Below, in pieces: positions 27,336 to 36,490 of a stretch of 64,000 nucleotides of DNA (positions are counted from its first letter, which is position 1; the number at the start of each line of letters is the position of its first letter). The position numbers and the translations under genes are program-made. Under the pieces are notes generated by a model. It made no database searches, was not told the origin of the DNA, and was given only the letters and a program-made list of their open reading frames with translations. Where the stretch lies: the NCBI RefSeq assembly GCF_001426505.1, contig NZ_LMEV01000017.1:291899-355898 (forward strand), written 5' to 3'. Source of the stretch: Variovorax sp. Root473 (GTDB lineage Bacteria; Pseudomonadota; Gammaproteobacteria; Burkholderiales; Burkholderiaceae_C).

Positions 27336-28637
27336 CTACTTCCGCGGCGACTGCACATGCTCGGGCCGCACGCCGATGCCCACGGCGCGCGCGGGCAGGG
27401 TGCGCAGCCACGGCCAGCGCGCGAGCAGGCGCAGGGGCCAGGGCATGGGGCGGGGAGCGGTCGATGCCGCTGCCGCCGTGGCCGCCTTGCGGCTGAGCAC
27501 GGGCATCAGCACGCGGTCCTGCACGAGCCGCTGCGCGGCCTGCGTGACGCGCACGGGCCATTCGCGGCGGCGCTGCAGCTGGGGCAGCAGGTTGTCGATT
27601 TCCTTGTCTGTGGCGGTGCCGGCCAGCGACGCGGCCAGCAGGTTGGCGGCGGCCACGGCGTCCTGCACGGCGAGGTTGATGCCCACGCCGCCCACGGGCG
27701 ACATGGCGTGCGCGGCGTCGCCGATGCACAGCAGGCCGGGACACGCCCACGACTCGAGCCGGTCGACGGTCACTTCGAGCAGCTTCACGGCCTCCCAGTC
27801 GGGCAGGGCCTCGGGCAGACGCGTGGCGAAGAAGGGCGCGATGCGCGCCACTTCGGCATGGAAGGCAGCAATGCCGCGCGATTGCAGTTCGGCCCGGCCG
27901 CCCTTGCGGATGACGAAGGCGCACTGCCAGTAGTCGCCGCGGTTGAGTGTCACGAGAAAGCGGCCGGCCGCGATGTGGCCGGCGGTGGCCTCGGGGTCGC
28001 CGGGCAGCTTGGGAATGCGCATCCACAGCACGTCGATGGGCGCACCGTAGCTGATGTGCGGCAGTGCCGCCGCGTCGCGCAAGGTGGAGTGGCGGCCGTC
28101 GGCGGCCACGATGAGACAGGCGTGCAGCTCGATGTCCCTCGGGCCGCCGCTGTCGGGGCTGCGCGCGCCGACGCGCACTTTCACGCCGTTGACGCGGCCC
28201 TTGTCCTGCAGCAGGCCGGTGGCCTCGGCGTCGGTCCACAGCTCGAAGCCGGGGTAGCGCCGTGCCTCGTCGCACATGAAATCCAGGAACTCCCACTGCG
28301 GCATGAGCACCAGAAAGCGGGCATGCGTGGGCAACCGCGTGAAGTCGGCAATGGGCACGCTGCGGCCCTCGTAGGTGGCGCGCAATTCTTCGATGCGGTT
28401 GTGCGGGCGCTGCAGGAAGGTGTCGAGCAGGCCGAGCTCGTGCAGCACTTCGAGCGTCGAGGGGTGCACGGTGTCGCCGCGGAAGTCGCGCAGAAAGTCG
28501 AGGTGCTTCTCGAGCACGACGACGGGCACGCCGGCGCGCGCGAGCAGCAGGCCCAGCACCATGCCGGCCGGGCCGCCGCCGGCGATGCAGCAGCGGGGCG
28601 ACGTGGCAACGGGGGCAGCGGTGGTGTGTGTGTCCAT
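27336..28637 (-). CDS. FAD-dependent aromatic-ring monooxygenase-like oxidoreductase
   Basis: 433 residues of the PHBH/UbiH-like flavoprotein group. GGGPAG at 20-25 binds the FAD ADP part; a DG-type motif AADGRHSTLRD lies near 180; the GD motif CIGDAAHAMSPVGGVGINLAVQDA lies near 305-325. NAD(P)H-dependent hydroxylation of an aromatic or polyketide substrate is the usual activity. The C-terminal ~50 residues are Ala/Arg/Pro-rich and probably flexible. ATG 28637 is used; the much longer upstream frame is a shadow of the DUF5666 gene. It is separated from that gene by 107 bp with a strong hairpin. Confidence 0.88.
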   Translation of the reverse strand: MDTHTTAAPVATSPRCCIAGGGPAGMVLGLLLARAGVPVVVLEKHLDFLRDFRGDTVHPSTLEVLHELGLLDTFLQRPHNRIEELRATYEGRSVPIADFTRLPTHARFLVLMPQWEFLDFMCDEARRYPGFELWTDAEATGLLQDKGRVNGVKVRVGARSPDSGGPRDIELHACLIVAADGRHSTLRDAAALPHISYGAPIDVLWMRIPKLPGDPEATAGHIAAGRFLVTLNRGDYWQCAFVIRKGGRAELQSRGIAAFHAEVARIAPFFATRLPEALPDWEAVKLLEVTVDRLESWACPGLLCIGDAAHAMSPVGGVGINLAVQDAVAAANLLAASLAGTATDKEIDNLLPQLQRRREWPVRVTQAAQRLVQDRVLMPVLSRKAATAAAASTAPRPMPWPLRLLARWPWLRTLPARAVGIGVRPEHVQSPRK

Positions 28638-28684
28638 GGCTCCAATCGATCCGGTCGCGCCAGGGGTGGCGTGGCCTGTGGGGT

Positions 28685-28720
28685 GCGCAGTGCGTGCACC
28701 GCTCGGTGTACGCACTGCGC
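28685..28720. repeat. 16-bp hairpin between DUF5666 and monooxygenase genes
   Basis: GCGCAGTGCGTGCACC (28685-28700) and GGTGTACGCACTGCGC (28705-28720) pair over 16 positions with one mismatch or wobble and a GCTC loop. It lies 25 bp past the DUF5666 stop and 48 bp before the monooxygenase start on the same strand. No T-run follows, so it is either a poor intrinsic terminator, a 3'-end protector, or an operator-like dyad. Confidence 0.6.
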
Positions 28721-28744
28721 GGCCAGACCGCGGGGGCCCGGACC

Positions 28745-30124
28745 TCAGGGCAACGTGAAGCTCACGCGTTGTGCAATCAGCACGCCGTCGACCACGCGGT
28801 CGCCGACAACGGTCACGCGCTTGCCGTTGCCCAGGTCGGTGGCGCTGCCGTTCTCGAAGATGGTACCGCCACCGCTGGCATTCACGCGCTGGCCGCGCAC
28901 GGTGAAGTCGGTGGCCGACAGGTAGTTGGCGACGGGGCCGATCACGGTGAACGACACGGGTCCGCCGGTGCCGGGCACGTAGCGGATGCGCAGCTTCTTG
29001 ACCACGAGCACCTGGCCCGAGAGGAAGCCGTCGACCTCGACCTTCACGCCGTTGCCGATGGCGCTGGCCAGCCCGCCGGTGATCTGCGCATTGCGCGCGT
29101 CGATCCGGTGGCCGAGCACGCGGAAGTCGCCAAGCGCGGCGAAGTCGGTGACCACGCCCGCCAGTTGCAGCGCGATGCCGTCGGCCGAGGGAATGGCGTA
29201 CCAGCCCTGCACCTGGGTGGCGGTGAAGCGGCCGGCGACCGGCGCCGCCGTGCCGCGTACGCGGACGATGGTGCCGTTGGCCAGGCTCGCGGCGTCGATG
29301 CCGGGGCCGAAGGCGGCGCTGCCGAAGTCGATGGTCAGCTGGCCAAGCACGAACTGCCTGGTGCCGCGGTCGAGGTTCTGCACGGTGCCGGTCACCAGCG
29401 GGGCGGTGCCGGTGGGCGTCACCTGCACGCGCGTGGCGCGCAGCGTGCCCGGTCCGGCGGGCAGGCCCCACACCTGCACCACGGCGCCGTCGACGAGGTC
29501 GGTGGGGCCCTTGGCGTCGCCCCAGACGGTGGCGTTGTCGGTGGTCACGCGGGCGCCCATCACGGTGAAGCTGCCGTCCTTCAGGTCGATGGCCGACACG
29601 GCGCCGCGCAATTCGGCGGCCGAGACGACCGTGGCGGCGGTGCCGCTGGTGAAGCCGGCATCGACCTTGCCGGCGATGCGCGCGCTCATGCCGATCTGCA
29701 GCTCGGTGGTGTCCTCGAGGCTGAAGGTGGCGCTGTCGGTGTTGTAGCGCAGGCCGTTGAGGATCACGCTGCCCATGCCGTCGGCCGCACCGATGCCGGT
29801 GGCGTCGGCCGTTGCGCCGGTGCCGCCGGAGCCCACGCCCGAGCCGTCGCCGTTGGTATTGCTGGCGGAGCTGTCGCCACCGCCACCGCCCCCGCCACCG
29901 GTGCTGCCTGTGCCCGCGCCGGTGCTGCTGCCTGCGTCACCCGAGCCGCCGTCGCCGCCCCCACCGCCGGTGCTGCTGCCGGGGGCCGTGGTGCCGGACG
30001 CGCCGAGGCCCGGCGTGCCGCCGCCACTGCCGCCGCCGCCTCCTCCGCACGAGAAAAGCAGGGCCAGCGCGCCGGCCATGAGCAGGCCGCGCGCGAGTCG
30101 AAAGGAGGTGAGGGTGGTGTTCAT
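28745..30124 (-). CDS. DUF5666-repeat lipoprotein with glycine-rich linker
   Basis: 459 residues. The signal peptide ends in lipobox LLFSC with Cys26, followed by a low-complexity Gly/Ser/Thr linker to about residue 115. The rest is a row of about five OB-like beta modules of the DUF5666 type, each with the pattern G-x-V-(x)n-F-x-V-x-G-x-x-V and N-G-x-x-V-x-V-x-G. A lipid-anchored beta-rich surface or periplasmic protein is likely; its ligand is unknown. Its ATG overlaps the DUF6502 stop (ATGA), so the two are translationally coupled and probably act together. Confidence 0.82.
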   Translation of the reverse strand: MNTTLTSFRLARGLLMAGALALLFSCGGGGGGSGGGTPGLGASGTTAPGSSTGGGGGDGGSGDAGSSTGAGTGSTGGGGGGGGDSSASNTNGDGSGVGSGGTGATADATGIGAADGMGSVILNGLRYNTDSATFSLEDTTELQIGMSARIAGKVDAGFTSGTAATVVSAAELRGAVSAIDLKDGSFTVMGARVTTDNATVWGDAKGPTDLVDGAVVQVWGLPAGPGTLRATRVQVTPTGTAPLVTGTVQNLDRGTRQFVLGQLTIDFGSAAFGPGIDAASLANGTIVRVRGTAAPVAGRFTATQVQGWYAIPSADGIALQLAGVVTDFAALGDFRVLGHRIDARNAQITGGLASAIGNGVKVEVDGFLSGQVLVVKKLRIRYVPGTGGPVSFTVIGPVANYLSATDFTVRGQRVNASGGGTIFENGSATDLGNGKRVTVVGDRVVDGVLIAQRVSFTLP

Positions 30125-30969
30125 CGGGGAGGCTCGTTCTTCTTTGGCGCGCCGGAGGCGGGCGCGCCCTCATCGTCTTCGTAATAGGTGTAGATGCCGA
30201 CGCGGATGCGCGCCCTTGTCGTGGCCCTGGCCTCGGTCGGCACGCGGTCGACGGCCTGGGTCATTTCGCGGGCCAGTTCGTGGTGCAGGGCGCTCCAGCG
30301 CTCGCGCACGAGGCGCTCGATGGCGGCGCAGTCGTCCAGCGTGAGGCCGCGCGCGTACACGGCGCGCTCGAGCATGCGGGGCGTGTCGCCCAAAGTGTTG
30401 GAGACGGCGGCCAGCAGGTGGTCGCGGCCGTTGTCGCCGAGAAAGGCGAGCATCGATTGCAGGTCTTCGACCGGCACGAAGCCGTCGGCCGTGAGTTCGG
30501 CGCAGCCGTCGCTTTCGGCCACCATCTGCAGGCGCACCAGTTCGTCGAGGATGGTGCGGTGGTGCACGTTGCCCCGGCTGGCCAGGCGGGCCACGCGCTC
30601 GAACGACGGGCCTTCACCCTCGGTGACGACAGGCAGGCGGCGCAGGGTGTCGTCGTCGGTGGTCATCTGCAGCCACAACGTGAAAGTCTTGGCGGCGGCC
30701 GACAGCTCGGTGTGCGGCAGCGGATCGACCGTGGCGCGCACCTTGGCGGTGACGACCTTGCGGTTCAGCCCGGTGGTGACCGAAATCTGGCTGAGATTGG
30801 GCTTGGACACGCCCTGGCCGCGCCAGGAGCGCTGGGCTTCCTCGATGAGCAGGTCGCGCAGCAGGGCCTCGAGGTGCGGGTGCTTGACGCCCATGGCCAA
30901 CGCCAGCCGGACCACGGGCCGAAGGATGCGAGCGCAGGCGGCAAGGGCCCAGTCCAGCCGGTGTTCCAT
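30121..30969 (-). CDS. DUF6502 family protein
   Basis: 282 residues, soluble, with no signal peptide. The N-terminal ~95 residues (LRDLLIEEAQRSW ... LSQISVTTGLNRKVVTAKV) look like a helix-turn-helix, and the C-terminal half is helical and charged. This matches the DUF6502 pattern. A DNA-binding regulator is a fair inference from the helix-turn-helix-like part, but I know of no proven role. It directly precedes and overlaps the DUF5666 lipoprotein. It lies 119 bp downstream of the pilus operon on the same strand. Confidence 0.75.
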   Translation of the reverse strand: MEHRLDWALAACARILRPVVRLALAMGVKHPHLEALLRDLLIEEAQRSWRGQGVSKPNLSQISVTTGLNRKVVTAKVRATVDPLPHTELSAAAKTFTLWLQMTTDDDTLRRLPVVTEGEGPSFERVARLASRGNVHHRTILDELVRLQMVAESDGCAELTADGFVPVEDLQSMLAFLGDNGRDHLLAAVSNTLGDTPRMLERAVYARGLTLDDCAAIERLVRERWSALHHELAREMTQAVDRVPTEARATTRARIRVGIYTYYEDDEGAPASGAPKKNEPPR

Positions 30970-31088
30970 GGATGCGGTGAGCGTTGTTCCTGGTGAGGTG
31001 GTGGTCGAAGCAAGAAGGGCGGGGCCGGCGCCGGGCCTTCACGGGGCGCTATTGTCGTTGTTCATTCAGCGGCCCGCGCCGGCCGGCG

Positions 31089-31607
31089 TCAGGTCGCCGG
31101 GCAGGTGACGCTGTTCGACCGCGTGACGGTGGTGCGTCCCGTGGCGCTGATGCTCACGGCGCGGGACGGGTCGGCGCTCGGGTTGGCCCGGCAGATGGTG
31201 ATGGTGCTCTGGCCGGCGCCCAGGCCGGTGGCCTGGAACACGACGGCGCTCGCGCCGCCCGTTGCACGCAGCCGGTAGCCGCTGGCCGCCGCGGGCTCGA
31301 CGCGCAGCACCTGGGTGTCGCTGCGCACGATCCAGCCGGCTTCCCACTGCCCGTTCGTGCTGCAGCTGGTGCCGTTGGCCGAGGCGCACAGGGTGACGGG
31401 GGCGTTGCGCTTGATGGCCTCGCTGCGCGCCAGCTGGGTGCCCGCAACCAGCGCGGTGGCGTAGCTGCTCAGACGCGTGGACAGCCGGATGCCGTCGAAC
31501 GAAGGCACGGCGATGGCGATCAGGACGACCAGCACGGCGAGCGTGACCATCAGCTCGATCAGCGTGAAGCCGCGGGCACGGGCGAGGGCAAGGCGGGCGT
31601 GGCGCAT
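31089..31607 (-). CDS. fimT: GspH/FimT-family minor pseudopilin
   Basis: 172 residues. The class III signal ARARG/FTLIELMV, with the Glu5 of mature pilins, is followed by the N-terminal hydrophobic helix and a GspH-type beta domain. One pair of cysteines (CASANGTSC) and a late one (SVTCPAT) may form disulfides. FimT/GspH proteins prime type IV pilus assembly and some bind DNA in natural transformation. ATG 31607 is preceded by GGTGAG; GTG 31619 is the alternative. It is the last gene of the pilus operon, 16 bp after pilY1. Confidence 0.85.
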   Translation of the reverse strand: MRHARLALARARGFTLIELMVTLAVLVVLIAIAVPSFDGIRLSTRLSSYATALVAGTQLARSEAIKRNAPVTLCASANGTSCSTNGQWEAGWIVRSDTQVLRVEPAAASGYRLRATGGASAVVFQATGLGAGQSTITICRANPSADPSRAVSISATGRTTVTRSNSVTCPAT

Positions 31608-31623
31608 GCGCAGGCTCACCGGC

Positions 31624-34600
31624 TTACTTCTGGATGAACCAGTACACCCGGCCCTTGGGCTGCTTGAACGCGGCCTTGGGTGCGGTGCCCTTGGGGCTGA
31701 GGAAGGAGTCGGGGTTGGCGCCGATGACCACGTCCCGGATGTTGCCATTGTCGAGCTCGACCCGGCCCACGACTGGCGTGGGGGCGAGGCCGCCGCCCTC
31801 CACGTTCTGGAAGCGGCCCTTGATGCTCTGGGCGGCCGCGTCGACGTAGGACACGTTGTAGACCCGCGCGGTGCCGAGGTCGGGCTTGCACGTCAGCGCG
31901 TTGGGAACGGTGGGTGTGTGGGTGTTGAAGGTGGTGTTGCCGTAGGCGGTCACCGAGCCGGTCACGACCTGCTCGCCCTGAGCGAGGGCGAGGTACCAGC
32001 CCTTCTTGGTGGCGAGGGCGGTGGATGTCGGGTTCTCGGTCGTGGTGATGGCCTGCAGCGAGGCGTGGCACAGGAGCTTGTTGTCGGTGCCGCAGTGGTC
32101 AGGGGCCGCCTCGCTGGCCAGCCAGTTGTCGTCGGCGGGCTTGTCCACCAGCATGTAGAAGCGATTGGCCACGCCGAACGCCGCGGTGTAGCTGCGCAGC
32201 GGTTTCTCGCGGTCGCCCGAACCCAGCAGCACGACGTAGGAGCCGGTGTCCTCCAGCACGTCGGGGCCGAACATGAACTTGCGGTTGGGCGTGCAGGTGG
32301 TCACGGTGTCGCAGCCGAGCGATGCGATCTTCTTGATTTCCCAGGTGGACGGTGCCGCGCTGCCGATCTTGATGCGGTAGACGTTGCCACCCAGGTCGGC
32401 GGCATAGGCGATCTTGGCAAAGCCGAGGGCGTCGGTGACGACCGTGACTTCGCCGACCACCGGGCGCGCGGTGGCGAACACGCTGATCCGCGTGCCGGTA
32501 TCGGCGTCCAGCAGGTAGATCCCGCTTCCCTTGGTGTTCGCGCCACAGGCAGCCGGGTCGGATGGGCCGACGTCGGCGTCCTCGCACTTGTCGTAGCCAC
32601 CGCCGAAGATCAGCAGCGGGCTATTGCCGCTGCCGTAGCCGCTGGCCCGCAAAGCCTTCGGGGCCGACCAGGTCTGGCCGATGCCTTCGAAGCCGGAGTC
32701 GCAGCCGGTGTCGTCGCCCTGGTTCGGGCAGCCCTTGCGCCACTTCAACGTGGGCGTTGTGGGTGAGGAAACGTCGAAGGCGTAGACCTGCCGTCCGCCC
32801 CGGCGCATGCTGGCGTAAAGCCAGGTGTTGCTACCCTGGCGGTAGGCCGAAACCGGACCGTCCATGCCGTAGGGCTTGGGGGCCGTCGGGCCCAGGCCGA
32901 CCGGCCGGCCCGGGAAGTTGATGCGCGTGGTGTTGTCGTACAGCCTCTTGAGGCTGCCATAGAACTCGGGCGGCATGAAGGACCACAGCTCGGCACCTGC
33001 GGCGACCCCGCCGATGGCGGTGTTGCGGTTGCCGTTGACGGCTCGCAGCACGCCGTCGTTGCCACCGTAGAACACCACCACCTGGGGCGTCCTGGTGGTG
33101 CCGGCGGCCGGTGTGGTGCTGTAGTCGATGGCGACCGGCCGTGAATGAACCACGTCGCCGTGCACGGAGGGACGCATTGCGTCCTTGGTGACCAGCGTGC
33201 CGTCGGCCCGGACCCTGTCGTCGCCCTTGTTGTCGAGGCCGCGTGCCCAGTTGACGAGCTGGGTGCGGTCGGCGTCTGTTGCGACGCCGAGGGCGAGATT
33301 GGTGACCGCCGCGTCGTTGAATGCGGTGAGCGTGGCGCAGTTGCCGGCCGCGCAGGTTTTCATGTTGCGGCTGGCCGGCACAATCCCTCGCAGCATGCGG
33401 GCTTGCGCGCCCTTTTCCACCACGTTGCCGTCGGGGCCGTCCGCAGCTTCCTTGCCGATGCAATCACCGGAGGGCCGGAAGCTCCAGTAGGCGTCGTTGT
33501 CGTCGGCGGAGGGTGACCAGAAGCTGCGGGCGCAGGGCGCAATGAAGCCGCTCTCGATCGCGTTCTTGTTGTCCGCGTCCTGCAGAATCAACTGGCTGCT
33601 GCCGTCCACCCCTAGCTTGTACTGCTTGAGGTTGCCGTTCCAGCGCGGGAGCGCACTCCCGTCGGGGCGGAACATGCCGACGAACACCTGGTTCAGGTGG
33701 GTGCCCTGGGTGTTCACGCTCACGGGCAGGCTCACCGAGGAGAACACGCTGTTGACCGACTGGATCTTGCTGAAGATGTCGTCGAACGCCTCGGCGAGCG
33801 CTTTGCCGAGATCGGCCTCGGGCTTGTCCGTGAGATCGTAGTGCGCGCCCTTGCCCTCCCTGGCGACGCTTTGCATCAGCGCGGTCCAGCCCGGCCCCTG
33901 GCCCTGGTCGGCCTTGGCGGCCTCGATGGTGTAGACCTTCACGCCCATGCTGGTCTGCAGGAAGCGAGCCCATTCGTCGGCTGTGTTGTCCTGCGAGCCG
34001 CTGGTGCCCAGGGTGATCTGGGCGGTGCTGCCGCCCGCGGCTCGCAGGGCCGCGTTGGACAGCTCGTTGTCGTTGCTGTTGTCTTGCGCCGCACCGTTGC
34101 TGATGTAGATGACGAAGGTGCCAATGCAGTTTTCGGTGCTCGGGCCGACGTAGGTGGTGGCGTTGAAGCTGGCGAGCGCGTTGCGCGGCAGCGCATAGAT
34201 GGCCTTCGATGCCGTGGTGCCGCTCACGTTGCCGGCGTAGTCGGTCTTGACCTTGCCGTTGCCGGCGATGGGCGCACCGCTGGCCAGGTAGCGATAGACC
34301 TCCGCCATGGTCTTGCCGGCCTTGCCACCGTTGGACTTGTCGCCCTCCTTGTCGAGGCTGAGGATCATGTCGCGGTAATTGTCCTTGGTGCCTGCGTCGA
34401 GCGTGCGCACCGCGGCCCGCACGTAGCCGCCGTCGCTGTTCGAGTTGCCCTGGCCGGTCTCGGTGAACATCATCAGGCCGATCTTGAAATTGCCGTCCTT
34501 CAGCTTGCCGAAGGCGTCGGCGAGCGCCTTCTTCTCGGCCGTGAAGGGCTGGTTCCAGTTGGCGGTGTTGTCCAGCACGAACAGCACGTTCGGCGCCTGG

Positions 34601-34713
34601 ACGGCGCTGGGGTTGTAGCCTGCGAAGAGATCGATGTCCTCCGCCTGCGCGGCCTGCATCGGCAACGCGAGCAGCACGGCGGCCCACAGCGTGGTGAGTA
34701 GTTTCCTTGTCAT
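31624..34713 (-). CDS. pilY1: PilY1-type pilus tip adhesin/assembly protein
   Basis: 1029 residues. Signal peptide to about 24 (LPMQAAQA). The N-terminal part (~40-330) is a von Willebrand A-like domain, but the metal site DxSxS is degenerate (LDNTANW), so cation-dependent adhesion by the usual site is doubtful. The C-terminal part (~450-1000) is the conserved PilY1 beta-propeller (VVVFYGGNDGVLRAVNG, WSFMPPEFYGSLKRLYD, AYAADLGGNVYRI). It works with the minor pilins at the pilus tip in assembly and surface sensing. ATG 34713 is 27 bp after the pilX stop. Large but normal for the family. Confidence 0.93.
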   Translation of the reverse strand: MTRKLLTTLWAAVLLALPMQAAQAEDIDLFAGYNPSAVQAPNVLFVLDNTANWNQPFTAEKKALADAFGKLKDGNFKIGLMMFTETGQGNSNSDGGYVRAAVRTLDAGTKDNYRDMILSLDKEGDKSNGGKAGKTMAEVYRYLASGAPIAGNGKVKTDYAGNVSGTTASKAIYALPRNALASFNATTYVGPSTENCIGTFVIYISNGAAQDNSNDNELSNAALRAAGGSTAQITLGTSGSQDNTADEWARFLQTSMGVKVYTIEAAKADQGQGPGWTALMQSVAREGKGAHYDLTDKPEADLGKALAEAFDDIFSKIQSVNSVFSSVSLPVSVNTQGTHLNQVFVGMFRPDGSALPRWNGNLKQYKLGVDGSSQLILQDADNKNAIESGFIAPCARSFWSPSADDNDAYWSFRPSGDCIGKEAADGPDGNVVEKGAQARMLRGIVPASRNMKTCAAGNCATLTAFNDAAVTNLALGVATDADRTQLVNWARGLDNKGDDRVRADGTLVTKDAMRPSVHGDVVHSRPVAIDYSTTPAAGTTRTPQVVVFYGGNDGVLRAVNGNRNTAIGGVAAGAELWSFMPPEFYGSLKRLYDNTTRINFPGRPVGLGPTAPKPYGMDGPVSAYRQGSNTWLYASMRRGGRQVYAFDVSSPTTPTLKWRKGCPNQGDDTGCDSGFEGIGQTWSAPKALRASGYGSGNSPLLIFGGGYDKCEDADVGPSDPAACGANTKGSGIYLLDADTGTRISVFATARPVVGEVTVVTDALGFAKIAYAADLGGNVYRIKIGSAAPSTWEIKKIASLGCDTVTTCTPNRKFMFGPDVLEDTGSYVVLLGSGDREKPLRSYTAAFGVANRFYMLVDKPADDNWLASEAAPDHCGTDNKLLCHASLQAITTTENPTSTALATKKGWYLALAQGEQVVTGSVTAYGNTTFNTHTPTVPNALTCKPDLGTARVYNVSYVDAAAQSIKGRFQNVEGGGLAPTPVVGRVELDNGNIRDVVIGANPDSFLSPKGTAPKAAFKQPKGRVYWFIQK

Positions 34714-34739
34714 GGCGGGGACCCGTTCTTCGTCGTGGT

Positions 34740-35363
34740 TCAAGGGGAGGCAGGCGCAGGTTCGGCCGGCGCGGCGGGCGGCGGCGCGCACAGCGCTTCG
34801 AACTGCGCCTTGTTGAGCAGTGCACGCACGCCCTGGCGCACGGAGGTGGTGGTGCCGGTGGCGCCGGGGGTGGTGTCGGTCACGGTGGTGCTGATGTCCC
34901 ACACGGCGTTGTACTGGTCGGGCAGGGCCGCGAGCCCCGAGCCGCTGCTCGATGCACCGCCCGTGATGCCGCCCGGGCCAGCGGCGCCGCCACCGCCGCT
35001 GTCGACAGCCTTGGTGGCGCGCACGCACACGGGCGGGGCGACAGTGACCGTGTAGTCGTTCACGCCGTCGTTGTTGATGTCGACCATGCTCACCGTGCCC
35101 TGCGGCGGCGTGAGCGACGGGGTGCCGTCTTCGCCGGGCACCACCAGCAGGCTGGTGGCGACTGCCTCGATCGCGCGGTTGGCGGCGGCCACGGCTTCGT
35201 TGCGGGTCTGCAGGTTGCCCACGGCCTTGAGGTTGGCGCCACTGAGGTTGAAGGCGGCGGTGACCACGAGCGTGATCAGCAGCAGCATGACCATGCCGAT
35301 GATCAGCGCGGCGCCGCGCTGGGCGGCAGCGGCTGCGGTGGTGGACGGTACGCGTGGTTTCAT
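34740..35363 (-). CDS. pilX: Type IV pilus minor pilin PilX
   Basis: 207 residues. The N-terminal QRGAALIIGMVMLLLITLVVTAA is the PilX_N pattern: the class III cleavage region followed by a membrane helix. As in other PilX proteins, the Glu5 of typical pilins is absent. The middle contains a Gly/Ser-rich stretch (SGGGGAAGPGGITGG), and the tail is Pro/Ala-rich. It joins PilV, PilW and PilE in the priming complex. Its ATG overlaps the pilW stop by 4 bp. Confidence 0.88.
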   Translation of the reverse strand: MKPRVPSTTAAAAAQRGAALIIGMVMLLLITLVVTAAFNLSGANLKAVGNLQTRNEAVAAANRAIEAVATSLLVVPGEDGTPSLTPPQGTVSMVDINNDGVNDYTVTVAPPVCVRATKAVDSGGGGAAGPGGITGGASSSGSGLAALPDQYNAVWDISTTVTDTTPGATGTTTSVRQGVRALLNKAQFEALCAPPPAAPAEPAPASP

Positions 35364-36490
35364 GGCGTTTCCCTCCGGCCGGTGACGTTGGTCAGGCGCA
35401 CGGTGGTCGCGAAGGCGTGCCGCTTGTAGTGGTCGTTGAACGGCCCGAGCGCCACGGCGCCCATCTGGTAGCTGCGCGTGTCGTTGTGGCCCGGCGAGAT
35501 GGCGGAGGCGCGCGCGAGCACGTGCAGCTTTACCGCCACCACGTTGACCAGCTGGTCGGCGGTGCAGGTCGCGCCGCAGTGCACGAACGCGCCGTCGGGG
35601 CTGCCGTCGCCGCGGTTGGACGGGGTCGATTTGTTCGCGGGGTCGGCCCACGAGATGGCCTGGGCGTAGTTGACGGCTGCGCCGGTCTTGCTCAGCGTGT
35701 CCAGGCCGAGCTCGACACGGAAGCTCTCGACGCCTTCGATGAGCGGCGTGGGCGGCTGCTGCGCGAGCGTGCCGCCCACCAGGTCGAAGCGCGAGCGCGC
35801 CAGGGTGGGAATGCCGTCGCCCACGGCCGCGGCGTAGTCGCGCACGTAATAGATGTCGGCCACCAGCTTGCGCTTGGGCGAAGGAGTGGTGCAGTCCTTG
35901 AGAAACATCTGGTCGAACGCGCCCGTCGAGAGGTCGAACGACGAGGGCTTTTGCGTGCCGCACAGAGACGACTGGAAGTACATGGCGCCGGCCACGTCGG
36001 CCTCGCAGTTGGGGGTGCCGGGCAGGCAGGTTTCGGCGTGGCGCACGACCAGGACGTCGGTGTCGTCCTTCTTGTGCGTCAGCAAGTCGGTGCAGGTGGC
36101 GGGCACGCTGTCGTACACCTGCACGGGCAGGTCGAGCAACTGGCGCTTGTAGGTCTCGGTCCAGTTCGCGGCCGAGTAGGCCAGGCAGGGGTCGGGCAGG
36201 GTGCCGGTGGGGACGTTGGCGGGCGCGGCGCTGACCGTGAGGTCGTCGAACTCGGGCATGTAGTTTTCCCAGAAGCCCGCGTGGGAGATCTCGTTTTCGA
36301 GCACGAAGATGCTCAGGCGCCCCGTTTCGATCTGCCGGTTGACGCGCTCCATCTCGCGCTGGGAGCCGCTCACGTTGAGGAACAGCGCAAGCAGCGCAGC
36401 CACCACGATGAGCATGATGGTGATGGCCACCATCAGCTCGATCAGCGTCAGCCCGCGCTGGGCGCGGCGTGCTGTGGTGCGCGGGCTCAT
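35360..36490 (-). CDS. pilW: Type IV pilus assembly protein PilW
   Basis: 376 residues, the largest minor pilin here. RAQRG/LTLIELMVAITIMLIVVAALLA is the prepilin signal with Glu5 and hydrophobic helix. The following beta-rich domain has several cysteines (near CLAYSA, CTDLL, CLPGTPNC, CGTQ, CTTPS) likely paired in the periplasm. Its start overlaps the pilV stop and its stop overlaps pilX, both as ATGA, so stoichiometry is probably set by translational coupling. Confidence 0.88.
   Translation of the reverse strand: MSPRTTARRAQRGLTLIELMVAITIMLIVVAALLALFLNVSGSQREMERVNRQIETGRLSIFVLENEISHAGFWENYMPEFDDLTVSAAPANVPTGTLPDPCLAYSAANWTETYKRQLLDLPVQVYDSVPATCTDLLTHKKDDTDVLVVRHAETCLPGTPNCEADVAGAMYFQSSLCGTQKPSSFDLSTGAFDQMFLKDCTTPSPKRKLVADIYYVRDYAAAVGDGIPTLARSRFDLVGGTLAQQPPTPLIEGVESFRVELGLDTLSKTGAAVNYAQAISWADPANKSTPSNRGDGSPDGAFVHCGATCTADQLVNVVAVKLHVLARASAISPGHNDTRSYQMGAVALGPFNDHYKRHAFATTVRLTNVTGRRETP

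Noticed and set aside
29770..30060. Tandem repeat or CRISPR-like array suggested by repetitive GCC/GCCGCC text
   Set aside because: It encodes the Gly/Ser/Thr linker of the DUF5666 lipoprotein; the units are irregular, with no spacers.
31477..32766. Long plus-strand open frame (about 429 codons) antisense to pilY1 and fimT
   Set aside because: It is a shadow of pilY1: His/Gly/Arg/Val-rich residues without any family pattern, no ribosome binding site, and the opposite strand has a clear PilY1.
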